Source of the DNA: Roseibacillus persicicus
GTDB lineage: Bacteria; Verrucomicrobiota; Verrucomicrobiia; Verrucomicrobiales; Akkermansiaceae
Assembly: GCF_014651675.1 (NCBI RefSeq)
Contig: NZ_BMXI01000005.1
Span: forward strand, 186,001 to 250,000
Direction: 5' to 3'
DNA length: 64,000 nt
Of the stretch, positions 35,589-43,633 are shown piece after piece. Below the pieces are notes generated by a model. That model was not told the origin of the DNA. It searched no databases and worked only from the letters and a program-made list of their open reading frames with translations. The translations under genes were made by a program, and so were the position numbers. Positions within the stretch are counted from its first letter, which is position 1. Every line of letters starts with the position of its first letter.

Positions 35589-36816
35589 CTTGGGAGGTGC
35601 ATTGTTGGCGAAGAAAGTGGACGAGGATCTCAATGCCGGTAGCGATGTCTTCCGGGGAAGCATACTCGTCGGGGTGATGCGAAAGCCCGTCGCGACAGCG
35701 GACGAAGATCATTCCGATGGGAGTGATTCGGGAAAAGATGACCCCGTCGTGACCGGCTCCACTCACCAGCGTGGTGCGATGCCCCGTGGTGGCTTCCACC
35801 GAGTCGAGAATCTGTTCGGTGAGCCGCGTGTCGCAAGGGGTGGCGTCATCGTTGAGAATGGTCTGCCAATTGAGAGTGAGACCACGTCGGGCGGCGATGA
35901 ACTTGAAGTTCTTGAGAAAATCGTTCTTGAGTCGCAAGCGTTCCTCGTTGTCAGCATGGCGGAGGTCGACGGAGAAAGTGGCGGTCTGCGGGATGGCATT
36001 GGCGGCGCCAGGATGGATTTCGATTTGGCCAACGGTAGCCACTGCAGACTCGCATTCCTTGGCGAGACGCTCCAGCTCCACGATGCATTCGGCAGCTCCC
36101 GCGAGGGCATCGCGGCGAATGGGCATGGGGGTGGTTCCCGCGTGGTCCGCTTGTCCCTCGATGATGACTTTCAACCGCGTCTGGCCCACCAGCGCGGAGA
36201 CTCCGCAGGCCGGGAGCTGGAGTTCTTCGAGGACACGGCCTTGTTCGATATGGAGCTCCACGTAGCCCCGAACATCTTCAGCCTGATAGCAAATCTCCGA
36301 GGCGTCGTTGCTCCAGCCTTCGGTCGCCAGCACGAAGCTTAAGGAATTTCCGTCCTTGTCGGTAGCGGCCTTTCGCGCCTTGTCCAATTGGCCCAGCATT
36401 CCCAGCGAACCGATGTAGGTGGTGTGGAAGCGCACTCCTTCTTCATCGGAAAAGCCCAGAATATGAACGGGAAAGGGGAGCTCGATTCCTTCTTCCTGGA
36501 GGGTCTCGATGGCGGCGAGGGCGGAGAGAATTCCAAGGGGGCCATCGTAGGCCCCTGCATCAATGACGGTGTCAAAGTGAGAACCTAAGAGCAGTGCGGG
36601 AGCCTCGGGGTTGGAACCCGGGAGGATGCCGCGGACCGAGCCGTCGATGGTGTGCTCGACGATGAGCCCTGCTTTCTCCATCCAGTCCTTTAGCGTGGCC
36701 GCCGCACGACGGTTGGCAGGGGAAAGCAAGGTGCGGACCCGGAAGTTGGAATTGTCCGAGATGGAGCCTAACAAGTCGATGCGCTCCAAGGCGCGCTGGA
36801 TGGGCGGGGAACTCAT
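35581..36816 (-). CDS. allC: Allantoate amidohydrolase (M20 family)
   Basis: A 411-residue M20-family metalloenzyme converting allantoate to S-ureidoglycine with release of ammonia and CO2. Metal ligands appear in LLGSHFDTV (His), DGPLG (Asp), GFSDEEGVRF (Glu pair), VELHIEQGRVL (His) and CRDGLSHHPDEY (last His). The dimerisation-domain sequence VIIEGQADHAGTTPM is typical of the AllC/carbamoylase group. The ATG at 36816 shares a base with the TGA of uraH. A beta-ureidopropionase of the M20 type is possible by sequence, but a nitrilase-type enzyme for that step is at 44998. Confidence 0.9.
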   Translation of the reverse strand: MSSPPIQRALERIDLLGSISDNSNFRVRTLLSPANRRAAATLKDWMEKAGLIVEHTIDGSVRGILPGSNPEAPALLLGSHFDTVIDAGAYDGPLGILSALAAIETLQEEGIELPFPVHILGFSDEEGVRFHTTYIGSLGMLGQLDKARKAATDKDGNSLSFVLATEGWSNDASEICYQAEDVRGYVELHIEQGRVLEELQLPACGVSALVGQTRLKVIIEGQADHAGTTPMPIRRDALAGAAECIVELERLAKECESAVATVGQIEIHPGAANAIPQTATFSVDLRHADNEERLRLKNDFLKNFKFIAARRGLTLNWQTILNDDATPCDTRLTEQILDSVEATTGHRTTLVSGAGHDGVIFSRITPIGMIFVRCRDGLSHHPDEYASPEDIATGIEILVHFLRQQCTSQDG

Positions 36817-37145
36817 CAACTTCCGCGATAGGTGCTATAGCTCCACGGCGAGCACAGGAGCGGGACGTGATAGGACTGTTGTCCCACGGTCGAAAAGACG
36901 ATAGGCACTTCTTCCAGAAAAGGACAAGGAGTGCCGAGGCCCTCGAAGTAATTCCTCACAAAGAACCGGAGTTCGTAGATCCCGGGAGCAAAGTCTTCGT
37001 CGGCCAGCAGGGGGCCATCACAGCGGCCGTCTTCATTGGTGGTGAGGTCTCGCAGCAGTTGACCGTTGCGGCTGAGAGTGACGCGCATTCCTGCGGCGGG
37101 CTTTCCGTTGCAGGTATCGAGAACGTGGGTTGAGAGGGTGGACAT
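36816..37145 (-). CDS. uraH: 5-hydroxyisourate hydrolase (transthyretin-like)
   Basis: A 109-residue transthyretin-related protein that hydrolyses 5-hydroxyisourate, the direct product of urate oxidase, to OHCU. Catalytic residues fit: His in LSTHVLDTCNGKPAAG, Arg in the central strand, His in QSYHVPLLCSPWSYSTYRGS, and the YRGS C-terminal signature. It opens the purine operon and is divergent from add over 176 bases, where the operon promoter must lie. No regulator sits beside it. Confidence 0.95.
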   Translation of the reverse strand: MSTLSTHVLDTCNGKPAAGMRVTLSRNGQLLRDLTTNEDGRCDGPLLADEDFAPGIYELRFFVRNYFEGLGTPCPFLEEVPIVFSTVGQQSYHVPLLCSPWSYSTYRGS

Positions 37146-37321
37146 GGGGGTGAAAAATGAAATGCGAAATCGCTGCTATGAACTTATCAGCAGTTCCCTT
37201 GCCGGGTCGATGCTGGAATTGGCAAAGTGCAGGAAGAGTGGAGGAGCGGAGAATCTGCCGCGGCGTTCTTTCGAAGGTGATTTGAGGCGCAATTTGGACA
37301 AAAACCTGCTATTGTGGGAGC

Positions 37322-38491
37322 ATGATAGAACAGAGATATCCTGGATACCGGCCGCAGGCAGCCTTGCCTGCGGGACCCGAACTTGTCGCGGCCCTGGACT
37401 TTCGGCGTTTGCCGAAGGTGCTCCTTCATGAGCACTTGGATGGCGGGGTCAGGCCCCAGACCGTCATCGACCTCTCCAAGGAGGTGGGCTACCAGGGCCT
37501 GCCGACGGAGGACGCGGGCGAATTGGCGCAGTGGTTTCATCGCGGCGCGCAGAGGGGAAACCTGGTGGAGTATTTGGAAGGCTTTGCTCACACCATCGCT
37601 GTGATGCAGACCAAGGAAGGTCTGGAGCGGGTTGCCTACGAATACATTGAGGACATGGCCCGGGATGGGGTGATTCACACCGAGGTCAGATTTGCACCGG
37701 TTTTTCATCATGAGAAAGGGCTGAGCGACGACGAGGTCCTGGAGGCTGTTACACAAGGATTGGAACGCGGCCGGCGGGAGTATGGAGTGACCTGGGGCCT
37801 GATCATTTGCGCGATGAGGGATCGCACAGATTCGCTGGAGGCGGCGGAGCTGGCCATCCGCTGGCGCGAAAAAGGAGTGGTCGGTTTTGACCTCGCTGGG
37901 GGGGAATATGGTCATCCGCCCAAGCGCCATCTGGAGGCGTTTCAAGCCATTCACCGCGCGAACTTTCGCCTCACTATTCATGCTGGCGAAGCCTTTGGTC
38001 CGGAGTCGATTTGGCAGGCCTTGCAATACTGCGGGACCCATCGCCTCGGTCATGCCACGCGATTGTTAGAGGATATGAGTTTGCAGGAAGATGGCTCCTG
38101 GAAGTTGGGCAAGCTCGCGCAATACATTATTGATCGACGGATTCCACTAGAGATGTGCCTTTCAAGCAACCTTCATACTGGAGCCTGCTCCTCCATCGAG
38201 GGTCATCCCTTCCCGATCTTCTATCAGGCGGGGTTCCGGGTCTGTCTCAATACCGATGATCGATTGATGAGTGATACCGAGTTGTCGAAGGAACTCACCA
38301 TTGCCACCGAGACTTTCGGTCTCTCGCTGATGGATCTGGAAAAGCTCACTGTGAATGCGGTTAAGAGCAGTTTCGCTCCATACGCTGAGAGGGTCAGTTT
38401 GATTCATAATCGAGTGCTTCCTGCTTATGCTGTTTTGTTTGCTGAATTGAATTTGCGAGCCTTCTCCGGAGAGTTTGGCGACGCCGGTTAG
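37322..38491 (+). CDS. add: Adenosine deaminase
   Basis: A 389-residue adenosine deaminase making inosine and ammonia, so adenine nucleosides can enter the hypoxanthine/xanthine route. Active-site motifs: LHEHLDGG (zinc His pair), TIHAGEAFGP (zinc His and catalytic Glu), RLGHATR, CLSSNLHTGA, and LNTDDRLMSDTELSKE, which resembles actinobacterial Add enzymes. The only plus-strand gene between the two catabolic operons; its 3' end overlaps the LOG-family gene by four bases. A purine nucleoside phosphorylase, needed to release the base, is not in the window. Confidence 0.95.
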   Translation: MIEQRYPGYRPQAALPAGPELVAALDFRRLPKVLLHEHLDGGVRPQTVIDLSKEVGYQGLPTEDAGELAQWFHRGAQRGNLVEYLEGFAHTIAVMQTKEGLERVAYEYIEDMARDGVIHTEVRFAPVFHHEKGLSDDEVLEAVTQGLERGRREYGVTWGLIICAMRDRTDSLEAAELAIRWREKGVVGFDLAGGEYGHPPKRHLEAFQAIHRANFRLTIHAGEAFGPESIWQALQYCGTHRLGHATRLLEDMSLQEDGSWKLGKLAQYIIDRRIPLEMCLSSNLHTGACSSIEGHPFPIFYQAGFRVCLNTDDRLMSDTELSKELTIATETFGLSLMDLEKLTVNAVKSSFAPYAERVSLIHNRVLPAYAVLFAELNLRAFSGEFGDAG

Positions 38492-39543
38492 ATTCCTACT
38501 TTTGCGAGCAGGAGAGCTTTGATTTCGTCGAGGGAAGTGGCGGTGTCGAATTCGTTCTCTGCGCAATAGTGAGAGAGGAGTTCGATCAAGGGGCTCCAGA
38601 ACGAGACCCCGTTGGCGTCCGGCCGATTGAAGACGATGATAGGCTTGCCCTCCATCGCGGGGTTCTTCTGATGGCGCAGAATCATGAGGGCGAAGAGCTC
38701 CTGCACGCTGCCCGACCCTCCAGGAAAGATGACGAACGCGTCGGAGTTCTCGATCATGACTTCCATCCGGGTGTAAATATCCGGTTGCAGCCAAAGACGG
38801 GAAAGCCCGTCCGGCAGGCCTTCCAGCTCGATGATGTGGGGGACGTTGGAGCCTGCGGTCCAGCCGCCAGCCTGGACGGAGCCGCGCACGACCGCACCCA
38901 TGATTCCGGAGCTTCCCGCACCCGACACGCAGCCCATTTGGTTTTCGGCTAACAGTCGACCCAAGGCCTCGCCATCTGCAACGTAGGCAGGATCTTCCAG
39001 GCTGGCGGAGCAGAAGACACAAACGTTGCCCCGAAGGTCAGCGGGTGGATCGACATCGGCGGCGGTGATGGGCTTGCTGGCAATTTTTTCCCGTCCGGCA
39101 TCAGGTAGGCCTTCCGCGCGCACCTCTGCAAGGCTGGCTACGACCTCCTCGGGGCTGTCACCTGTTAGGAGGAACTCGCGGTAGTCTTGTTTGATGGTTC
39201 CCATCTCACGAAAGTGGGCGAGAACGCGAAAGAGCGGGTCCCAAGAGTTATCATCGTTTAAGATCACAGTTGGCTTCCCCTGAAGATTAGGGTCAACTGT
39301 TTGATAGCCAACAAAGATGGAGACCGCTTGGAACATATCGTTCAAGCTGGCTCCAGGGGTGAAGACGAAGGCGTCGGATTCGATGAGCTTTTTCTCGATG
39401 TTGGAGAGGGTGACGGTCTGATCTCCATTGGAGTTGTAGATGTCCCATCCACTATTGAAGAGGAGGAAAAGTAACTTGGCCCGAATCGGGCGGCGGGCGT
39501 CATCGGGTCCGATGACCTTTCCTGAAAGGCGAACTGTAGGCAT
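38488..39543 (-). CDS. LOG-family protein with duplicated domain (possible nucleotide phosphoribohydrolase)
   Basis: A 351-residue protein with two LOG/TIGR00730-like halves. The C-terminal half (about 165-351) has the Rossmann motif CVFCSASLEDPAY, GCVSGAGSSGIMGAV, and FPGGSGSVQELFALMI, a version of the catalytic PGGxGTxxE motif. The N-terminal half has the same order (ESDAFVFTPGASLNDMFQAV, KPTVILNDDNSWDPLF) but lacks the Gly-rich signature and catalytic Glu. LOG proteins split nucleoside monophosphates into base and ribose 5-phosphate, which would suit this catabolic island. It ends the pyrimidine operon. ATG at 39543 is preferred over a longer frame. Confidence 0.8.
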   Translation of the reverse strand: MPTVRLSGKVIGPDDARRPIRAKLLFLLFNSGWDIYNSNGDQTVTLSNIEKKLIESDAFVFTPGASLNDMFQAVSIFVGYQTVDPNLQGKPTVILNDDNSWDPLFRVLAHFREMGTIKQDYREFLLTGDSPEEVVASLAEVRAEGLPDAGREKIASKPITAADVDPPADLRGNVCVFCSASLEDPAYVADGEALGRLLAENQMGCVSGAGSSGIMGAVVRGSVQAGGWTAGSNVPHIIELEGLPDGLSRLWLQPDIYTRMEVMIENSDAFVIFPGGSGSVQELFALMILRHQKNPAMEGKPIIVFNRPDANGVSFWSPLIELLSHYCAENEFDTATSLDEIKALLLAKVGI

Positions 39544-39565
39544 GATGAGTTGGGTGAAAAGTGTG

Positions 39566-40984
39566 CTAGCGCTTGAGAAGTTTTCCCCGGCCAAGGGTGC
39601 CGGTGAACTGACCTTCTTTAGCGGCGATTTGCCCGCGGACGGTTACGCAGGCGGGGCGGCCCTTGATCTCCATCCCTTCGAATCCCGAATAGTCGGTATT
39701 CATCAAGTGGGTCTCGGCCGAGATGATTCCTGTGTAGGCGGGATCATAGATGACCAAATCCGCATCAGCTCCGACTGAGATGTCGCCTTTACGGGGAAAC
39801 AAGCCAAAGCGCTTGGCGGCGTTGGTGGAGGCGGTGGCGACAAAGGTTTGGAGGTCGATCTTGCCGGTCGTGACTCCATAGGTGTAGAGCAGGTTGACGC
39901 GGTCTTCCACACTGGGAACGCCATTGGGAATGAGGGTGAAGTCAGCAGCCTCGCCACGGGGAGAAAAGTCTGCGTTCACCGCCTTGTTCGGATCGGGATG
40001 GCCCATGTGCTTCTGGGTAGAAAAATCAAAGGGCGCGTGGTCGGTTCCGACGGTGTCGATGGTTCCGTCGGCGAGCTTTTTCCAGAGAAAGTCCTGATGC
40101 TCTTTCGCGCGAATGGGAGGTGACATCACATACTTCGCGCCTTCGAAGTCGGGCCGCTCGGTGTAGCTACTGTCGAGCACGAGGTAGGGGATGACGGTCT
40201 CGATGGTCGCCTTCACCCCCCGGCCACGGGCTGCCACGATGGCCTCCACCGCCGGTTGGCAGGAGGTGTGCACCACGTAGACCTCGGCTCCGGTCATTTC
40301 GGCAAAAGTCATGAAGTGGTGGCAGCCCTCCGCTTCCACTGTAACGGGGCGCGAGGGTTCGTGCCACTCGGGCCCGACTTTACCCTCCGCGACCAGTGCC
40401 GCCTGCGTTTGGGCGACGAGGTCGGCATTCTCGCAATGGGCGGTGACGACGACATCGAGTTCTTTGGCCAGCTTGAGAGTGGCGTAGAGCTCGGCATCAT
40501 CAATTCCGAAGGCGCCTTTGTAGGCGAGAAAGACTTTGAAGGAGGTAATCCCATAGTCCGCCACAATGGTGCGCAACTGGCTTTCGGCGAGTTCGTCGAA
40601 ACGGGTCACGCCCATGTGGAATGTGTAGTCGCAGGCAGAGAGTCCTTCCGCCTTGGAATTCCAAAGCTGCAGGGCTTCCAACGGTTCTTCCGCTCGGGAG
40701 GGGCAGCACATCTCGATCAAAGTCGTTGTGCCTCCCACCAGCGCGGCGCGACTGGCACTGGCGTAATCGTCCTTGGAAAAGGTGCCCATGAAGGGTAGGT
40801 AAATGTGGACGTGGGGGTCGATGAAGCCGGGGAATACGAACTTCCCAGTCGCATCGATGACTTCGTCAGCGTCGAAGTCGAGGTCTTTGCCGATGGCGGT
40901 GATTTGTTCGTCCTCGCAGTAGATATCTGCGAAGTAGCGTCCGCCTGCAGTGACGATTTCTCCGTTTTTGATCAGAAGTGACAT
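39566..40984 (-). CDS. Dihydropyrimidinase
   Basis: A 472-residue cyclic amidohydrolase that opens dihydrouracil to N-carbamoyl-beta-alanine. Dinuclear metal-site motifs: FIDPHVHIYLPFMG (HxH), FKVFLAYKG (carboxylated Lys expected), VVTAHCENAD and VYVVHTSCQP (His), and TIDTVGTDHAPF (Asp). Length and motifs fit the D-hydantoinase/dihydropyrimidinase group rather than dihydroorotase. The ATG at 40984 is used; the open frame extends upstream into mmsA without family character. It lies in operon order just after mmsA and preA. Confidence 0.93.
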   Translation of the reverse strand: MSLLIKNGEIVTAGGRYFADIYCEDEQITAIGKDLDFDADEVIDATGKFVFPGFIDPHVHIYLPFMGTFSKDDYASASRAALVGGTTTLIEMCCPSRAEEPLEALQLWNSKAEGLSACDYTFHMGVTRFDELAESQLRTIVADYGITSFKVFLAYKGAFGIDDAELYATLKLAKELDVVVTAHCENADLVAQTQAALVAEGKVGPEWHEPSRPVTVEAEGCHHFMTFAEMTGAEVYVVHTSCQPAVEAIVAARGRGVKATIETVIPYLVLDSSYTERPDFEGAKYVMSPPIRAKEHQDFLWKKLADGTIDTVGTDHAPFDFSTQKHMGHPDPNKAVNADFSPRGEAADFTLIPNGVPSVEDRVNLLYTYGVTTGKIDLQTFVATASTNAAKRFGLFPRKGDISVGADADLVIYDPAYTGIISAETHLMNTDYSGFEGMEIKGRPACVTVRGQIAAKEGQFTGTLGRGKLLKR

Positions 40985-41001
40985 AGCCGTGTTAGATTCT
41001 G

Positions 41002-42492
41002 TTAGTCCTGGTGCCAGACATCGCCTTCGCCAGGAGCAAACCAGCGTTCGGTATAGACCTTGGCTCGGGTGAAAAACATGACCGACTCCCGACCCTGCAG
41101 GTGAAGGTCGCCGAAGAAGGAATAGTCCCATCCCGAGAAGGGGAAGTAGGCGAGGGGGGCGGGGACGCCGACATTGATGCCAATCATTCCCGCCTTGACC
41201 CGGTGGCGGAACTCGCGCGCGAGCCGTCCGCTCTGGGTGTAGATACAAGCTCCATTGCCGAAGGAGACTTTGCCCGCCAGATCAAGGGCTTCCTCGAGGT
41301 CGTTCATGCGCATCACATTGAGGACCGGCCCGAAGACCTCTTCTTGGAAGATGGTCATTCCAGGCTTCACCTTGTCGACCACTGACGCTCCCAGGTAAAA
41401 GCCATCCGGATAGTCCGCGACTTGGGCATTGCGGCCGTCGACGAGAAGGTCGCAGCCTTCGTCCACCGCAGATTGGATGAGAGATGAGACCCGGTCGCGA
41501 TGCTGGGGAGTGATGACGCCGCCGAGTTTGGCCTCGGGCGAGAGGTGGGTGGGACCGACTTTGAGAGCTGAAGCAGAATCCACGATTGCGGGGATAAAGC
41601 GCTCGGAAGCTTCGCCCACGGTCACTGCCGTGGAACCGGCCATGCACCGTTGGCCGGAGCAGCCAAAGGCGGCATCGGTAAGGCCTTCGACCGCCTTTCC
41701 AAAATCTGCATCGGGCATCACGACGACGAAGTTTTTTGCGCCCCCAGCCGCTTGCACGCGTTTTCCATGGGCTGTTCCGGTCTTGTGAATATATTCCGCG
41801 ATGGGGGAGCTTCCGACAAAGGAGATCGCTGCGACGTCAGGGTGTTCCAATAGGGCATCGACGCACTCCTTGCCACCGTGAACGACAGAGAAGACTCCGG
41901 GGGGAAGGCCGGCTTCTTCTAACAACTCGATGAGCTTGATTCCGGTCAGCGGCACTTTCTCGCTAGGCTTCAGAATGAAGCAGTTTCCGCACGCGAGCGC
42001 CATGGGATACATCCACATGGGAACCAGGGCAGGAAAGTTATAAGGGCAAATCCCCACACAAACTCCGATAGGTTGCCGAACCATCGAGCAGTCGATTCCT
42101 GGCGCGACATTCTCGAGGACCTCGCCCTTGAGCATGTCGGTAATACCGCAGGCATACTCCGCAACCTCGATTCCGCGACGGAGGTCGCCCCGGGCCTCGG
42201 TCATGGTCTTGCCGTGCTCCACCACTATCATGGCGGCAAGCTCCTCAAAGTTTTCTTCTAACAGCGCGCAATAGCGCATCATGATGCGGACGCGCATCAC
42301 GGGTGGAGTCTGCCACCAGCCTTCAAAGGCCGCGGTGGCGGCGGCGACTGCGGAGTCGACAACGTCCGCACCACACATGGGCACTTTGGCGATGACTTCA
42401 CCAGTGGAAGGGTTGTGGACATCGCTGGTCTCAGCGGTCTCGGGGACGGACCAGGTTCCGTTGATGAGGATGGGGCAGGGGGAAAGAGCCAT
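41002..42492 (-). CDS. mmsA: CoA-acylating methylmalonate/malonate semialdehyde dehydrogenase
   Basis: A 496-residue ALDH-superfamily enzyme that oxidises malonate or methylmalonate semialdehyde to acetyl- or propionyl-CoA with NAD and CoA. Signature sequences are NFPALVPMWMYPMALACGN, FVGSSPIAEYIHKTG and the catalytic Cys283 in FGCSGQRCMAGST; the C-terminal FFTRAKVYTERWF is characteristic of MMSDH. In this operon its substrate would be malonate semialdehyde from beta-alanine, completing uracil degradation; thymine would give the methyl form. It starts four bases after the preA stop. Confidence 0.93.
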   Translation of the reverse strand: MALSPCPILINGTWSVPETAETSDVHNPSTGEVIAKVPMCGADVVDSAVAAATAAFEGWWQTPPVMRVRIMMRYCALLEENFEELAAMIVVEHGKTMTEARGDLRRGIEVAEYACGITDMLKGEVLENVAPGIDCSMVRQPIGVCVGICPYNFPALVPMWMYPMALACGNCFILKPSEKVPLTGIKLIELLEEAGLPPGVFSVVHGGKECVDALLEHPDVAAISFVGSSPIAEYIHKTGTAHGKRVQAAGGAKNFVVVMPDADFGKAVEGLTDAAFGCSGQRCMAGSTAVTVGEASERFIPAIVDSASALKVGPTHLSPEAKLGGVITPQHRDRVSSLIQSAVDEGCDLLVDGRNAQVADYPDGFYLGASVVDKVKPGMTIFQEEVFGPVLNVMRMNDLEEALDLAGKVSFGNGACIYTQSGRLAREFRHRVKAGMIGINVGVPAPLAYFPFSGWDYSFFGDLHLQGRESVMFFTRAKVYTERWFAPGEGDVWHQD

Positions 42493-42496
42493 GATT

Positions 42497-43621
42497 TTAG
42501 TTTCCAGCGAGTTGATCGGATTGCTTGACGAAGTCGTCGCCATCCCATTCGCCATCACTGGCGACCATCGCTTCCTTGGCTGCCTTCTCCGCGGACTTGC
42601 GCTCGGTCTGCATGCGGACCAGTTCGGCGTGGGTAGTGAAGCAGTCGAGAGCTTGACCCCTGAAATCGTCCAAGGTCTCGAAGCCCTTGCTGTCCATGAA
42701 TTCCAAAAGCTGGTCGCACATCGTCTTCACGTGGCCATAGCCGAACTTCATGACGCCGGTACAGACTTGGACCGTATCTCCACCGAGGAGGATGAACTCG
42801 GCGGCGTCGCGACCGGTCTCGACCCCGCCGATAGCGGAAAGAGAGCGGCCTGGGAATTCCTTGCGGATCAGTTGGGCGATCTCCATCACCATTCGGAGAG
42901 CAATGGGCTTGACCGCCCGAGAGGAGTAGCCACCGGGGGTGGTGTAGCCTTCCACCGTTGGCATGGGGCGCAAGGTCTCCAGGTCGACCCCCATCACCGA
43001 GCGGATGGTGTTGATGGCCGCGATGCCTTCGCAACCGTTGGCGAGGGCGGCGCGGGAGGGGTCTTCGATATGAGTCACGTTGGGGGTCATCTTGGCCCAG
43101 ACGGGGATCTTGGAGACGGCGTTGACCCAAGAGCACACTTCCCCAAGAATGTCTGGATCCTGGCCCATGGCGGCTCCCATTTTTCGTTCAGGGAGTCCGT
43201 GGGGGCAGGAGAAATTGAGTTCAAAGGCGTCCACACCCACCTCTTGGCAACGTTCGGTGATCTCGCACCAGGCGTCTTTGTTGAACTCCTCCATGATGGA
43301 AGCGATGAGCACTCCGTCGGGATACTCGTCTTTGCATTCTTTGAATTCATCCAGCCATTTCTCGAAAGGACGGTCGCTGATGAGCTCGATATTCTCCCAC
43401 CCAATGACTTCCTTGCCATCGGTGGAGTGAAGCTTGGCATAGCGGGGACCAACGTTGACGACCTTGGAGGCGTCCAGGCTGACGGTCTTGGCGATCACTC
43501 CACCCCATCCCTCTTTAAAGGCTCGTTTGATTACGCGGACATTGGTTCCCGGAGGGCCGGATCCAATTACGAAGGGGTTGGGCATCTTGATGCCATCGAC
43601 AGTTGTTTCGAGGGTAGCCAT
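42497..43621 (-). CDS. preA: Dihydropyrimidine dehydrogenase, PreA-type catalytic subunit
   Basis: A 374-residue flavoprotein of the DHODH/DPD family that reduces uracil and thymine to the dihydro forms. FMN-barrel motifs include PFVIGSGPPGTNVRVIKRAF, ELNFSCPHGLPERKMGAAMG with catalytic Cys139, WAKMTPNVTHIEDPSRAA, and SAIGGVETGRDAAEFI. Compared with E. coli PreA it is shorter by about 40 residues and lacks the C-terminal 4Fe-4S ferredoxin domain; no CxxCxxC motif remains. No PreT-type reductase is encoded nearby, so the electron source is unclear. It lies between the aminotransferase and mmsA. Confidence 0.92.
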   Translation of the reverse strand: MATLETTVDGIKMPNPFVIGSGPPGTNVRVIKRAFKEGWGGVIAKTVSLDASKVVNVGPRYAKLHSTDGKEVIGWENIELISDRPFEKWLDEFKECKDEYPDGVLIASIMEEFNKDAWCEITERCQEVGVDAFELNFSCPHGLPERKMGAAMGQDPDILGEVCSWVNAVSKIPVWAKMTPNVTHIEDPSRAALANGCEGIAAINTIRSVMGVDLETLRPMPTVEGYTTPGGYSSRAVKPIALRMVMEIAQLIRKEFPGRSLSAIGGVETGRDAAEFILLGGDTVQVCTGVMKFGYGHVKTMCDQLLEFMDSKGFETLDDFRGQALDCFTTHAELVRMQTERKSAEKAAKEAMVASDGEWDGDDFVKQSDQLAGN

Positions 43622-43633
43622 AGTAGTAGGGGG

